Shown here piece by piece: positions 49,901-58,037 of a DNA stretch of 64,000 nucleotides (the stretch's first letter is position 1; every line of letters starts with the position of its first letter). The notes beneath the pieces are model-generated. The model was not told the origin of the DNA. It searched no databases and worked only from the letters and a program-made list of their open reading frames with translations. Source of the stretch: CAVYWD01 sp963772225 (GTDB taxonomy: Bacteria; Myxococcota; Myxococcia; Myxococcales; UBA5297). The position numbers and the translations under genes are program-made. The stretch covers positions 2,986,843 to 3,050,842 of the forward strand of contig CAVYWD010000002.1 in NCBI GenBank assembly GCA_963772225.1. The letters run 5' to 3'.

Positions 49901-52900
49901 CTCTCGTTCGGCCCGGTGACGGAGGTCAGCCTGCCCTTGCCGTAGGCGACCGCGGGATCGTCATAGGTATAGGCCACGCTGGCCCAGGTGGGGTCCCACG
50001 CCAACTTCGAGGTCATCCGATTGAGTGCATCGAAGTTGGGTGCGGCCACTCCAGAGTGCGGGGATTCCCCTGTCACTACGCGGACATGGCCGCTCCGGGG
50101 ATAGTCGAATGGGGTCAACTTGGGGTACCTATTGCCTTGCGAGAAGCATAGGTGCCACCCAAGGAGACCCCGATGTCGATGAAAGCATGTCCGAGCGGCG
50201 AGGCCAAGTCCCTGATCCAGACGGTGAGCGCGGACTCGTTTGCGGCCTCGAGAGCGCAGCTCGAACAGATTGTGGTCAAGCTCGAGGGGCCTGACTTCCA
50301 GGACGCGACCCATAGCGTTCTCGAGAGCTGGCTCGAGGTCGAGGGCCGGGATCTTATACGTCGGCTGATGCAGGACCACTTGGCATTGCGAGCGGCGAGG
50401 GAGCCCAAGCGGCCGGCAGTTGTCGGCAGCGAGGGGACCTCGCGCAAGGAGGCGGTCGAGGGCGAGACGCGGCAGCTCGACACGATCTTCGGCGGCGTTG
50501 ACGTCAAGCGATTCGCCTACCGCGCTCCGCGCAAGGGGGTGGGCAACCTGATGCCCCTCGATCTCGAGCTGAACCTGCCCGCGGGGCAATTCTCGTTCGG
50601 GCTGCAGCGGCGGGCGGCAACAGAGATCGCCAGGTCCTCGTTCGAGAGCACGCGCGAGACGATCGAGCAGCAGACCGGCGTTGTGATGAGCAAAGGGCAG
50701 CTCGAGGAAATGGTCTCGGAGATGGCCGCGGACTTCGACCTGTTCTATTGCTTGGGCAGCAAGCAGGCCGAGGCGGGTCTGGCGGCTGTCTTCGGGCCGG
50801 AAGACGGAATCAAGTCGCCCGCAGGACTCGACCGCTCGAAGCTCTTGATCATCACCACGGATGGCAAAGGCGTCCGAGTGGTGGAGAGGGACCTTCGCGA
50901 GGCGACGCGCCAGGCTGCGCAGAAGCGCAGGGAACAGAATGAGAAGACCGACCCGCTCCCGGAGGTAAAAGAGGTCAAGCTCTACCGGCGTCGAATGGCT
51001 CAAGTCTGCGCCGTGTACACCGTTGCTCCCTTCCGCCGAGAGCCGGAAGAGATCATCCGCGAGATGAGGCATCTGCAGCCGGCCAAGGAGAAGAACTCCC
51101 GGCCCAGGCCCGAGCAGAAGCGAACCTGGGCGAGCGTGGAGGCCGACGCAGCGCAGACCATCCGGCAGGCGTTCGAGGAGGCTTTGCGGCGCGATCCCAA
51201 GCAGGAAATGCGCTGGGTGGTGGTTGTGGATGGCAACCCGGACCAACTGCGTATCATTCGGCGCTTGGCGAAGAAGATGGGAGTGAAGGTCACGCTCGTG
51301 CTCGACTTCATCCACGCTGCCGGCTACGTGTGGAAAGCGTCCTACTGCTTTCACCCAAAAGGCTCCGGCGCGGCACGTCAGTGGGTCGACGAAAGACTGC
51401 TCGCAATTCTCCAGGGCAAAGCCAGCGATGTGGCCGCAGGCATTCGCCGCTCGGCGACACTTTCGGGTCTCTCCCAGACCAAGCGCGAACCTGTTGATTC
51501 GTGCTGCGATTACATCTTGGCCCGCGCCGATATGATGCGCTACGACGAGTTCCTCGCTGACGGCCTGCCCATCGCCAGCGGCGTCATCGAGGGCGCCTGC
51601 CGCCACTTGCTGCAGGACCGCCTCGACCTCTCCGGAGCCACCTGGACCGTCCGGAACGCAGAAGCGGTTCTCAAGCTTCGGGCCCTCAAGACAAGCGGCG
51701 ACTTCGACGACTACTGGGCCTTTCATGAGCAGGAGGATCTCCCGACGCAACCATCTTTCGCGCTTCAAGGATGACAGGCTCCCGCCCGCGCCCTCCCAGG
51801 GAAAGACGCCTGCTCTTCGCGTGATCCGGTGACCCCGTTCTCGCACTCCAGAGTGGCCGCACCCATCGAAGTTGAAGGTCGTGCTGTTCCCGTTCTCCCA
51901 GGTAAGGATGACGTTTCCCGACGCATCGTACAGGATGTCGGTCGTCCCCAGCTTCGGATCGACCACAGATGTCCTGCGGCCCAGTGAATCGAAGGTGATC
52001 TGCGTGACGCTCCCGTCCGGGAGACTGATGGACGTCGGCCGATCGAGCGCATCGTAGCTGTAGGTCGTAGCCTGGCCCGCGGCGTCCACGACCTTCCAGG
52101 CCCGGCCCTTCATGTCGAAGTAGGTCGTGGTCTTTTGACCATTCGGGTCGGTGACCGCGGAATATCCAACCCCATACTGAAAGGTCGTTACTTTTCCGTC
52201 GGAAGCCGTCTTCGTGGCGACCCGCCCCGCAAAGTCGTACGCGACATGGGAGCGAGCGTTCACCGGCAAGACGCAAGGGTGGGGGTCGGCGACATCGGAG
52301 GGACGTCCGGCTTGATCTTTGAAGGCCTCGCGGCAAATGGGCATCCCGTTGTCCCCATCCGCGTAGGACCGGAAGACGAACCCGGTTCCATCGTAGTAAT
52401 CCGTCTTGCTGACGGAGGCGCCGGAGGTCGCTGTCTTGACGACCGTCGTATTGTAGTTGACGTTGAAAAAGTAGTCGGTGGTGCCGCCGTCCGGCCGGGT
52501 CTCGTGGGACTTGCGGCCAAAGACATCATAGATCGTGCTGGTGACCTGGCCGTTTGGGTCGGTCACGGTGAGCGGAAGGCCGGCCAAGTCGTAGGTCGTG
52601 GTCGTCACCTGACCGAGCGCGTTCGTCACCGTGTACGGGTAGGTCTGGAAGGTGGGGTCGTAGGTGATGGTTGTCTTGCGCACGAGCCCATCGTTTGACG
52701 GCTGGGTGACGGACTTGAGGTCGCCGTCCGCGTAGTACTCCATGGTCGTGTCGAGCGACGTATTCGAGATGTCGAGCCAGTCGCTCCGCGTCGTCAGGAA
52801 ATTGCCGGTCCACGTATTGGTCATGCTGGCCAGCGTGGTGCCACCGCTGCTGGTGGTCACCTGGGTCACGCGGCCGAGGATCCACTGCACAGCATCGTTG

Positions 52901-55764
52901 GCGTAGCTGGTGGTGACCGTCACCGACGGCAGGTTGTCCGGAGCGGTTGTGACGGTGGTCACGTTGCCATAGTTGTCATAGTAGAGACTCGCCACCTCGT
53001 CGGTCACGGGGGTGGCGTTTTCGTACGTCGCCTTCTGGATCCGACGCGCGCGCACCAGCGCCGTCCCGGTGCTCGGATTAACCAAGTCGTAGTTGAACGC
53101 GGAGAGGTCCATAACCTGCCCCGAGCTCGAATAGCTGCCGGTGAAGCTGGGGTGCCCCTCGTATCCGGGCGTCTGAAAATAGTAGGTACGCTTGGACTGG
53201 GACGTCTGCTGATCCGTGGCGCCGATATTGGCGAAGCCGAGGTAGCGCTGGCTCGAAATCGGCCCCGGAGACCAACGCACGTCCTGGTAGTCGTAGTGGG
53301 TCGAATAGCTCCCGCCATTCCCATCCGTCGTAATGACGGAGGTGGCGAGCTGCTGGGGCGCGGTAAAGGGGATGCCCGGGTTGCTCGAGCTGGGAAGGAT
53401 GGCGTTCTGGACCTGCGGAGCAGGGGCGTAGGAGACTGTGACGGTTCCCCCGAGGCCGTTGTTCACGGTCGTCATGAGGTCAGGCGAAGGGTTTGGAGAG
53501 TGGAAGAGCCGGAGCCCCCAGAAAGCGGCTTGAGAGGAGGTCTTCGGGGAATAGTCGAATTGCGCTATGTCGGCTCTGCCGTCGCCATTGACATCGGAGG
53601 CGAAGAATATCGCATTCTGCTGCCAATTCGAGTTGCCCGCGCTGTACGCGCAATTGGTCGCCCAACGCTGATGCACGAAGCTGCCCTGGTACCGCGCCGC
53701 GTGGACGTCGACTGAGATGTACGAGCCGGACCCGTCAAGGAACGCGTAGCCGATGTCGGTTTTGCCATCTCCGTCGAAGTCGCCAGCGAGAAAGGCTGCC
53801 TTCTTGTGCCAGTCGGATCCGCCAACCCAGCCGCCCTGCTGAGTCGCCCAGTTCGAGACCGCAAAGGTGTGTTGACCCGCGGTCTCCACCTCGATCGAGA
53901 TGCCGTTGTTGTCATTGAAGACGTAGGCGATATCCGTCATCCCGTCGCCGTTGAAGTCGCCGACAAGATAGGTGGAGTTGTTCGTCCACGAATCGCCGCC
54001 GTACCACGTGCGGAGGGAGCTCCCAGTGGGCGGAGTCGCCCACTGCTCGCGGTAGAACGAATCGGCCGTGGCGATGCCCGCCGAGTGGTAAACGCCGATG
54101 TTCCGCCGTCCGCCTATGTCGCGATAGACGTACGCAACGTCCATCCTTCCGTCGCCGTCGAAGTCGCCGGTCAGGAAGGTTGCCCAGCTCTGCCAGGCAT
54201 CGGCCCCCATCCAGCTGCCAGCTTGGGTAATCCACCGTTTCAGAACAAAGTTGTTCCCAACAGCCGCGTGAACGTCGATGGAGATAGAGCCGCCATCGTT
54301 AAAGAGGTAGGCGATATCTGACTTGCCGTCGCCGTTGAAGTCGCCCGCCAGGAAGAGCCCCTTGCTCTGCCAAGAAGTGCCGCCCTTCCAGCTTCCCTGC
54401 TGGGTTGCCCAACGCTGGAGTTCGAAGGAGGAGCCATTGGAAACATGGACGTCGAGCGAGATGCCGTTGTTGTCGGAAAATACGTACGCGATGTCCGTCT
54501 TCCCGTCGCCGTTGAAGTCGCCGGCAAGGAAGGTCCCGTAGTTCTGCCACGAATCTCCCCCGTGCCAATTGCCTTGCTGCGTCGCCCAGCGCTGCGTGAT
54601 GAACGAACTGCCTTGCGAGACCCGCACATCAATCGAGATCACGCCGGCGTCGTTGAAGACTGTGGCGACGTCCATCTTCCCATCGCCGTTGAAGTCGCCG
54701 ACGAGGCGTGTCGAGGCGCCCGTCTGAGTATCGGCGATCGGCGCGCTCAGCCAGGAGTCCGCTTGGAGCCCAGTCGCGCCCTGCTGCCACCCGAAAGTCT
54801 GCGCGGGAAGTGTCGACGCACCGTCGCTGCCGTACTCCTGGAGCGCGATGAGGTGGCTGCGGCCCGTTAGAGCGGTGCTATTTTCGTAGTCCAGTCGGTA
54901 CTTTCGAATAAGCGTGCTGGCCGAAAACAAGCCGCCATTAAACACGTTGACCCACTTGAGGCGTGACTTCGTGGTTGTGCCAACGCTCGAGGCGAACGCA
55001 CGGGTCTCTATGTCCGAGCGCGACTCGTACTGGAACGAGAGAGTAAATCTCCCGAAAAAGGTGGCCGTTCCGTTGGTATAAGTGATGCTGTTTGGATAGA
55101 GAACATTTTCGTCGGTGCTCGTACCGTAGGTTACGTAGTAGTAGTTTCCGAAAAGGTCGAGCACCTTGTTAAGGGCCCAAGTCCTAACAGTCGTGCTCTT
55201 TGAAGATTGCAACACATTTGAGCCATCGCCGCCATAGAAGAACTTGGTCCCGGAACGATCGGTCGCGATCCATGAGCAGGGTCCATCACCACACTTGCCG
55301 CTAGGCACTAGCTGAGTGAAGGTCTCGTTCTTGGACCGGTAGCTGCCATCGGGTTGTGGTACGAGGACGCCGAGGGTCGAGTGGGCGTAAGTGTCATTGC
55401 CTGCATAGTTCACGCCGTTGCCGTAGTTAACACGCGTGATCGTCGATAACCCGGTCAGTTGCCACCCAACACCCACGATGCCATTACCCGCGTTCGGGTC
55501 ATACTCGAGCGCGAGGTCGGGCTGCATTCCATGCACGCCCTGGGGGATCTTGATGGGGATCTTCTGGTGGAACATGCTCTGCGCCGCAGCGTTGCCTGCA
55601 AACGCGGTCACGGCGAGCAGCCCGACAATTTTGATGAGCCGGAAGAATGCGGGCGGGTGGGACGTATAGGACGGTTTGATGCCTGGGCGCCAAGAACGCG
55701 AGTGCTCCCCGAAGTCAGAGTCAGGAGGGGAAGGCGTGTGCTCTGTACTCATCAGATTCCTCAT
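46972..55764 (-). CDS. RHS2: giant SpvB-FG-GAP-RHS toxin with HINT domain, carrying an in-frame ISKra4 insertion
   Basis: 2930 codons as read, of which ~612 (nt 50029-51864) are the antisense strand of an ISKra4 element plus its target duplication. Without it the protein is ~2318 residues. Order: signal segment; SpvB region; seven FG-GAP repeats; TcdB-middle-like region; YD/RHS repeats; internal hydrophobic helix with lipobox-like FGSSAC; core end NPINYVDPSGHMPW; second hydrophobic segment; a HINT domain (CFAAGTPVHTDAGLKPIESI ... VEGFHTYFVGELGAWVHN); and a ~90-residue unidentified tip. HINT domains self-cleave at the terminal Asn and would release the tip. The CAA codon at the position of the RHS1 nonsense mutation is intact here. 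Confidence 0.85.
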   Translation of the reverse strand: MRNLMSTEHTPSPPDSDFGEHSRSWRPGIKPSYTSHPPAFFRLIKIVGLLAVTAFAGNAAAQSMFHQKIPIKIPQGVHGMQPDLALEYDPNAGNGIVGVGWQLTGLSTITRVNYGNGVNYAGNDTYAHSTLGVLVPQPDGSYRSKNETFTQLVPSGKCGDGPCSWIATDRSGTKFFYGGDGSNVLQSSKSTTVRTWALNKVLDLFGNYYYVTYGTSTDENVLYPNSITYTNGTATFFGRFTLSFQYESRSDIETRAFASSVGTTTKSRLKWVNVFNGGLFSASTLIRKYRLDYENSTALTGRSHLIALQEYGSDGASTLPAQTFGWQQGATGLQADSWLSAPIADTQTGASTRLVGDFNGDGKMDVATVFNDAGVISIDVRVSQGSSFITQRWATQQGNWHGGDSWQNYGTFLAGDFNGDGKTDIAYVFSDNNGISLDVHVSNGSSFELQRWATQQGSWKGGTSWQSKGLFLAGDFNGDGKSDIAYLFNDGGSISIDVHAAVGNNFVLKRWITQAGSWMGADAWQSWATFLTGDFDGDGRMDVAYVYRDIGGRRNIGVYHSAGIATADSFYREQWATPPTGSSLRTWYGGDSWTNNSTYLVGDFNGDGMTDIAYVFNDNNGISIEVETAGQHTFAVSNWATQQGGWVGGSDWHKKAAFLAGDFDGDGKTDIGYAFLDGSGSYISVDVHAARYQGSFVHQRWATNCAYSAGNSNWQQNAIFFASDVNGDGRADIAQFDYSPKTSSQAAFWGLRLFHSPNPSPDLMTTVNNGLGGTVTVSYAPAPQVQNAILPSSSNPGIPFTAPQQLATSVITTDGNGGSYSTHYDYQDVRWSPGPISSQRYLGFANIGATDQQTSQSKRTYYFQTPGYEGHPSFTGSYSSSGQVMDLSAFNYDLVNPSTGTALVRARRIQKATYENATPVTDEVASLYYDNYGNVTTVTTAPDNLPSVTVTTSYANDAVQWILGRVTQVTTSSGGTTLASMTNTWTGNFLTTRSDWLDISNTSLDTTMEYYADGDLKSVTQPSNDGLVRKTTITYDPTFQTYPYTVTNALGQVTTTTYDLAGLPLTVTDPNGQVTSTIYDVFGRKSHETRPDGGTTDYFFNVNYNTTVVKTATSGASVSKTDYYDGTGFVFRSYADGDNGMPICREAFKDQAGRPSDVADPHPCVLPVNARSHVAYDFAGRVATKTASDGKVTTFQYGVGYSAVTDPNGQKTTTYFDMKGRAWKVVDAAGQATTYSYDALDRPTSISLPDGSVTQITFDSLGRRTSVVDPKLGTTDILYDASGNVILTWENGNSTTFNFDGCGHSGVRERGHRITRRAGVFPWEGAGGSLSSLKRERWLRREILLLMKGPVVVEVAACLEGPKLENRFCVPDGPGGSGEVEAVLQQVAAGALDDAAGDGQAVSEELVVAHHIGAGQDVIAARINRFALGLGETRKCRRAANACGHIAGFALENCEQSFVDPLTCRAGAFWVKAVGRFPHVAGSVDEVEHERDLHSHLLRQAPNDTQLVRVAIHNHHPAHFLLGIAPQSLLERLPDGLRCVGLHARPGSLLLGPGPGVLLLGRLQMPHLADDLFRLSAEGSNGVHGADLSHSTPVELDLFYLRERVGLLILFPALLRSLARRLAKVPLHHSDAFAIRGDDQELRAVESCGRLDSVFRPEDSRQTRLGLLAAQAIEQVEVRGHLRDHFLELPFAHHNAGLLLDRLARALERGPGDLCCRPPLQPERELPRGQVQLEIEGHQVAHPLARSAVGESLDVNAAEDRVELPRLALDRLLARGPLAADNCRPLGLPRRSQCQVVLHQPTYKIPALDLEPALENAMGRVLEVRPLELDHNLFELRSRGRKRVRAHRLDQGLGLAARTCFHRHRGLLGWHLCFSQGNRYPKLTPFDYPRSGHVRVVTGESPHSGVAAPNFDALNRMTSKLAWDPTWASVAYTYDDPAVAYGKGRLTSVTGPNESTAYSYKPNGMLNGFVRAVDGATYSQTFTYDLLGRVTHETYPDASYVDYSYTAEGNLDRVSLNGALVASWSYYNGAGQPGNVTFGNGVASAFQYDAGYHIAALKTTSGSTTLQDLTYDWYSLPNTNGLNLGAIKDNRASKTVAGVNTDESQTFSYDPLYRLSQATGVWGTKSFAYDALGNATSFGGLVARNLTYNGSQVASGTGLSNVTYNAIGNVTHKVLDGTTWDYGWNGHQLETITKNGAQVGSISYDSDDQRLKSVVTPAGAPAMTTLYIGKAYEKRSFDDGLPDRHTLHVYANGQHIASMTRLGPVQTAFNDANGWRNELAAASMYSSTNVRGAAHKVGHLFLALTTHPHFGRWVALAELAALAAAAIALFLRTLLRSSKPSRWSPALSFGSMAVLLCFGSSACNSPGGHTFGGMLGQSESALLSGDTTHGPAVGTYYYHPNHIQSTSVVTDANGNEVTRMAYLPFGEVSQANSTGANTVTAKFTGQDYDDSFGLYYYNARYYDPSIGRFMSADTVVPDAWNAQAYNRYSYALNNPINYVDPSGHMPWLAWVFSPILAPIIVVAAAVAIVATAALAAFGLMPNPLTASGRTEIANDLRNDYQDASQWFDDAGDKITGMLSGLFKSGGGGGGVSWTDWQDWNLHGAGNYAAGFADTLTSGFGLTHLAGLPSLTEAIRVLDGTAGLIDTGSGWYNGGVWSGRLWGVWTGAGAVNSAAGAASAALAGGVAAESAAGATGQAFAYSCFAAGTPVHTDAGLKPIESIEEGDLVWARDEETGEVALRRVLRTVVTPEKHLLEIVIENESGLFDSLKVTAEHPFWVRGSGWVRASDLKAGDDVGGISGQRLRVASTARLGVRDTVYNFEVEGFHTYFVGELGAWVHNTCWDEIAEHVLDRGRFAGKTPAEVARYLETFAETAAGTTTQDGARIWRRGAEIMIQRPGIGAGGTWFEADTAKAALEYLKRFILDNGGAGF
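50038..51864 (+). mobile_element. ISKra4-family insertion sequence, complete
   Basis: 1827 bp with inverted repeats beginning GGGTGCGGCCACTC at both ends and a 9-bp target duplication ATCGAAGTT (50029-50037 and 51865-51873). The uninterrupted sequence is seen at 34306-34320. Confidence 0.92.
50173..51774 (+). CDS. ISKra4-family transposase
   Basis: 533 residues. The ATG at 50173 has AAGGAG 6 nt upstream. An upstream in-frame GTG at 50152 is less likely. It shows ISKra4-type features: an N-terminal helical region, DDE-like LLIITTDGKGV, WVVVVDGNPDQLR, VLDFIHAAGYVWK, and the C-terminal VIEGACRHLLQDRLDLSG and NAEAVLKLRAL blocks. It appears intact, so the element may be active. Confidence 0.88.
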   Translation: MSMKACPSGEAKSLIQTVSADSFAASRAQLEQIVVKLEGPDFQDATHSVLESWLEVEGRDLIRRLMQDHLALRAAREPKRPAVVGSEGTSRKEAVEGETRQLDTIFGGVDVKRFAYRAPRKGVGNLMPLDLELNLPAGQFSFGLQRRAATEIARSSFESTRETIEQQTGVVMSKGQLEEMVSEMAADFDLFYCLGSKQAEAGLAAVFGPEDGIKSPAGLDRSKLLIITTDGKGVRVVERDLREATRQAAQKRREQNEKTDPLPEVKEVKLYRRRMAQVCAVYTVAPFRREPEEIIREMRHLQPAKEKNSRPRPEQKRTWASVEADAAQTIRQAFEEALRRDPKQEMRWVVVVDGNPDQLRIIRRLAKKMGVKVTLVLDFIHAAGYVWKASYCFHPKGSGAARQWVDERLLAILQGKASDVAAGIRRSATLSGLSQTKREPVDSCCDYILARADMMRYDEFLADGLPIASGVIEGACRHLLQDRLDLSGATWTVRNAEAVLKLRALKTSGDFDDYWAFHEQEDLPTQPSFALQG

Positions 55765-55785
55765 TGGATTCTATTGACGCCGTCG

Positions 55786-55804
55786 CCTCGTTTCAAAAAC
55801 GAGG
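55786..55804. promoter_or_regulatory. Palindrome in the RHS2 leader
   Basis: CCTCGTTT-CAA-AAACGAGG, a perfect 8-bp inverted repeat 22 nt upstream of the ATG at 55764, in a patch that otherwise differs from RHS1. Confidence 0.5.
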
Positions 55805-56297
55805 ACCCCGGCGCCGTCGCAATGGGCGGGCGGCCGAATGGAACTGAGCCATACGTTGAATGGGACCAGCATCCGCGCTACTCGGCGAGCGGCGACGTCT
55901 CGCAGGCGGGAACGGTGTTTTTGGTCTTTCGGTTCTTGTGCGGCGATGCCCCCCCTCCTGCTCCTCAAATGGCCTGCATCGATGGTTGGGAAAGCGTGAG
56001 GGCTTATAGTCCGGAAGCGGACAAAGGTCAACAGGAGTCGACGACCGCGGCGAAGTCTTGCCCGGTCTTTGGCATTCCGAGCGCTGCTGGGCGGAAAAGT
56101 ACCGCCGTGCTGTACTGACCTTCGTGACCGCCCGGCCAATCTCGACGATGATCCGCGCCGCTAGCGCTTCTGGGCGCGCTCTCCATTCGCACGAGCTACG
56201 CCGAGCTGACGTCGGCCGGAACCAGGCCAAGACGGCGGCGGAGACATCAAGGCCTCGTCCTATCTGTTCATCGGACCGTGTCTGACGTGAGTGCTCG
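55805..56297. other. RHS2 upstream region
   Basis: About 490 nt, near-identical to the RHS1 upstream region, with the putative promoter below and no supported gene. Confidence 0.45.
56003..56031 (-). promoter_or_regulatory. Putative sigma70-like promoter of RHS2
   Basis: TTGACC-17-TATAAG on the minus strand (56031-56026 and 56008-56003), same as for RHS1. Confidence 0.55.
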
Positions 56298-56605
56298 TTG
56301 TGCGCAGGATGCGGCTTTTGGCGTAGAAGAGCTCCAGGTCCGCCACGCCGGTGTCGATCATCGCCTTCGCGTCATCGAACGCGCAGCGGGCGTGGCTGAT
56401 GACCTTGGCGTTGAGCCCGAGCTTCGCTATTGCCGCGGCGTCGCGCGCGCTCTGCGGCGACGCGAGTGGGTTCGTCACCTCGATGTAGTCCACGCCGGGG
56501 GACGTCGGGCGCTTGGGCGATTTCGATCTTGTCATCGGCGCGGAAATGGGCGCCAAAGAACTACTCGCCCTCGCGCAGGGTCGTATCGATAAGCCGGAAC
56601 GCCAT
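56298..56605 (-). pseudogene. 5' fragment of a homocitrate synthase gene, second copy
   Basis: Copy of 38738-39045 with the same TAG and frameshift, and one change (GVADLELFY versus GVADLGLFY). The lesions were shared before the duplication. Confidence 0.82.
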
Positions 56606-56640
56606 AGGGCTTCATTCTTGCGACGCCCGGGTCCCGCCGC

Positions 56641-57209
56641 TCAGGAGCGCGCCGGCTCCTCGTCCAAGGGCACGAAGAGCCCGCCATGCCGCGGCCCGGT
56701 CCGGAACCCGAACCGCATGGTGTACTCGGGGTACAAAAAGCCCGTCTCCAGCACCTTGGCCCCGCGCCCCTTGAGCCGGCGCTTGAATTCGCCCATCAAG
56801 GCGTCGCTCACGCCGCGGCTCCTATGGGCGCGCGCTACCACGACGCGGTCCATGTAGACCGTCTGCGGATCCGAGAAGTGGTAGTAGAGGCCGCCCAACA
56901 CCACGTCCTTCGCGTCGAGCGCGAGCAGGAACTCGTGCTCCGCGGAGAAGACCACCGGCGAGCCCGCGTCGGAGAAGACCTGAAGGAGCTTGGAGACCTC
57001 GCGCGCCGAGATGGGCGAGCGGATGCAGATCCGGTCGCCCTCGGCGTCGCTCAAGGTCACGGCCACCTCGCTGAACCGTTTCTCGCCGGTGGGCAGCGTG
57101 ACGAGCGAAGCCTCGTCGGTGGGCGTCAGGTGGCGCCAGGTCATGCGCGCGAGGAAGTAGTCCTCCTCGGCGGTCGGCGTCAGCCGCGCCCGCAGCGCGC
57201 CCAGCTGCT
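56641..57209 (-). pseudogene. GNAT-domain protein gene, 3' part, interrupted by IS66
   Basis: About 188 codons (GALRARLTPTAEEDYFLARM onward to LFVPLDEEPARS). The acetyl-CoA motif region reads MDRVVVARAHRSRGVSDALM. IS66 at 57210 cuts the gene. The 5' part continues after the element at 59866 in the same frame. This is the longest copy and the likely source of the fragments at 18960, 22972 and 39081. Confidence 0.82.
57202..57209. repeat. 8-bp target-site duplication of IS66, left
   Basis: CAGCTGCT, repeated at 59866-59873. Confidence 0.9.
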
Positions 57210-57268
57210 GTAACCGCTGCACGGACGCCGTCTATCGCTCGTGAACTGCGCGACGCACACTGGTGCGC

Positions 57269-57640
57269 ATGGATACGCAAGGGATCTGGACGCAGCGAGT
57301 TGCAGCCTGGAAGGCGAGCGGATTGCCTTCGGCGAAGTATTGCGAAAGCAAGTCCTTTTCGGCGAGTGGACTGCGCTACTGGTCGTCCCGGCTGCGGCGG
57401 GAACAGTCGGGTCCTCCGGAGCAGGCGGCGCTGCGCGTCGCGAAGGTGGAGGTGGTCAGGAGGACATCGTCGGTCCCGACGGCCGGAGTCCGTGGAGGGG
57501 CGACCGGCTCGGGCCCAGTAGACGGCGATGCGCTCGCGGTCGAGTGGGGTGGGATGCGCTTGACGATCAGGCCAGGGTTCGACCGCGAGACCCTCGCCGC
57601 GGTACTTGAGGTCCTCACCGCTCGCGGAGGAGCACGATGA
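57269..57640 (+). CDS. tnpA: IS66 accessory protein TnpA
   Basis: 123 residues. The N-terminal half has the IS66 Orf1 helix-turn-helix-like pattern (WTQRVAAWKASGLPSAKYCE ... GLRYWSSRLRR), and the C-terminus is GGMRLTIRPGFDRETLAAVL. The ATG is preferred to a GTG two codons upstream. The stop overlaps the tnpB start (ATGA). Confidence 0.85.
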   Translation: MDTQGIWTQRVAAWKASGLPSAKYCESKSFSASGLRYWSSRLRREQSGPPEQAALRVAKVEVVRRTSSVPTAGVRGGATGSGPVDGDALAVEWGGMRLTIRPGFDRETLAAVLEVLTARGGAR

Positions 57641-57978
57641 TTCCGCACGGTGTGGAGATCTTCATTGGCCTCGAGCCTATCGACCTACGCTGGAGTTTTG
57701 ATCGCCTGGCCGGGATCGTCGCAGAACGCATCGGGCGCGAAGCCCGCGGTGGCGCGCTCTTCGTCTTCTTTGGAAAGAGGAAAGAGGCGCTCAAGATCCT
57801 GTTCTTTGACGGCTCTGGAATGTGCCAGTTCTATAAGCGTCTCGATCGCGGCGTCTTTCGCCTCCCCGAGCCTCTCGAGCCAGGTGCGACCAGCGTGGTC
57901 GTCGACGAGCGCGTGCTCGACGACTTGCTCGATGGTATCGATGTGCGGGAGAGGACGCCGGGCTCTGCAGTGCACTAA
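57637..57978 (+). CDS. tnpB: IS66 Orf2 accessory protein TnpB
   Basis: 113 residues of the PF05717 type: IFIGLEPIDLRWSFDRLAG, then GALFVFFGKRKEALKILFFD and GMCQFYKRLDRGVFRLP. Length is normal. It is required with TnpA for IS66 transposition. Confidence 0.92.
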   Translation: MIPHGVEIFIGLEPIDLRWSFDRLAGIVAERIGREARGGALFVFFGKRKEALKILFFDGSGMCQFYKRLDRGVFRLPEPLEPGATSVVVDERVLDDLLDGIDVRERTPGSAVH

Positions 57979-58037
57979 CGAATTCGGCTAGAATAGCGCG
58001 CGCACCACTCGACATTTGCGCAAGCGTGGCTATTATT

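Larger units (their letters stand above)
48246..56809. repeat. Direct repeat B, copy 2
   Basis: Second copy of 32520-39249 plus the 1836-bp insertion. The right end is GCGTCGCTC inside the GNAT gene, where this copy alone continues into intact GNAT sequence. Confidence 0.92.
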
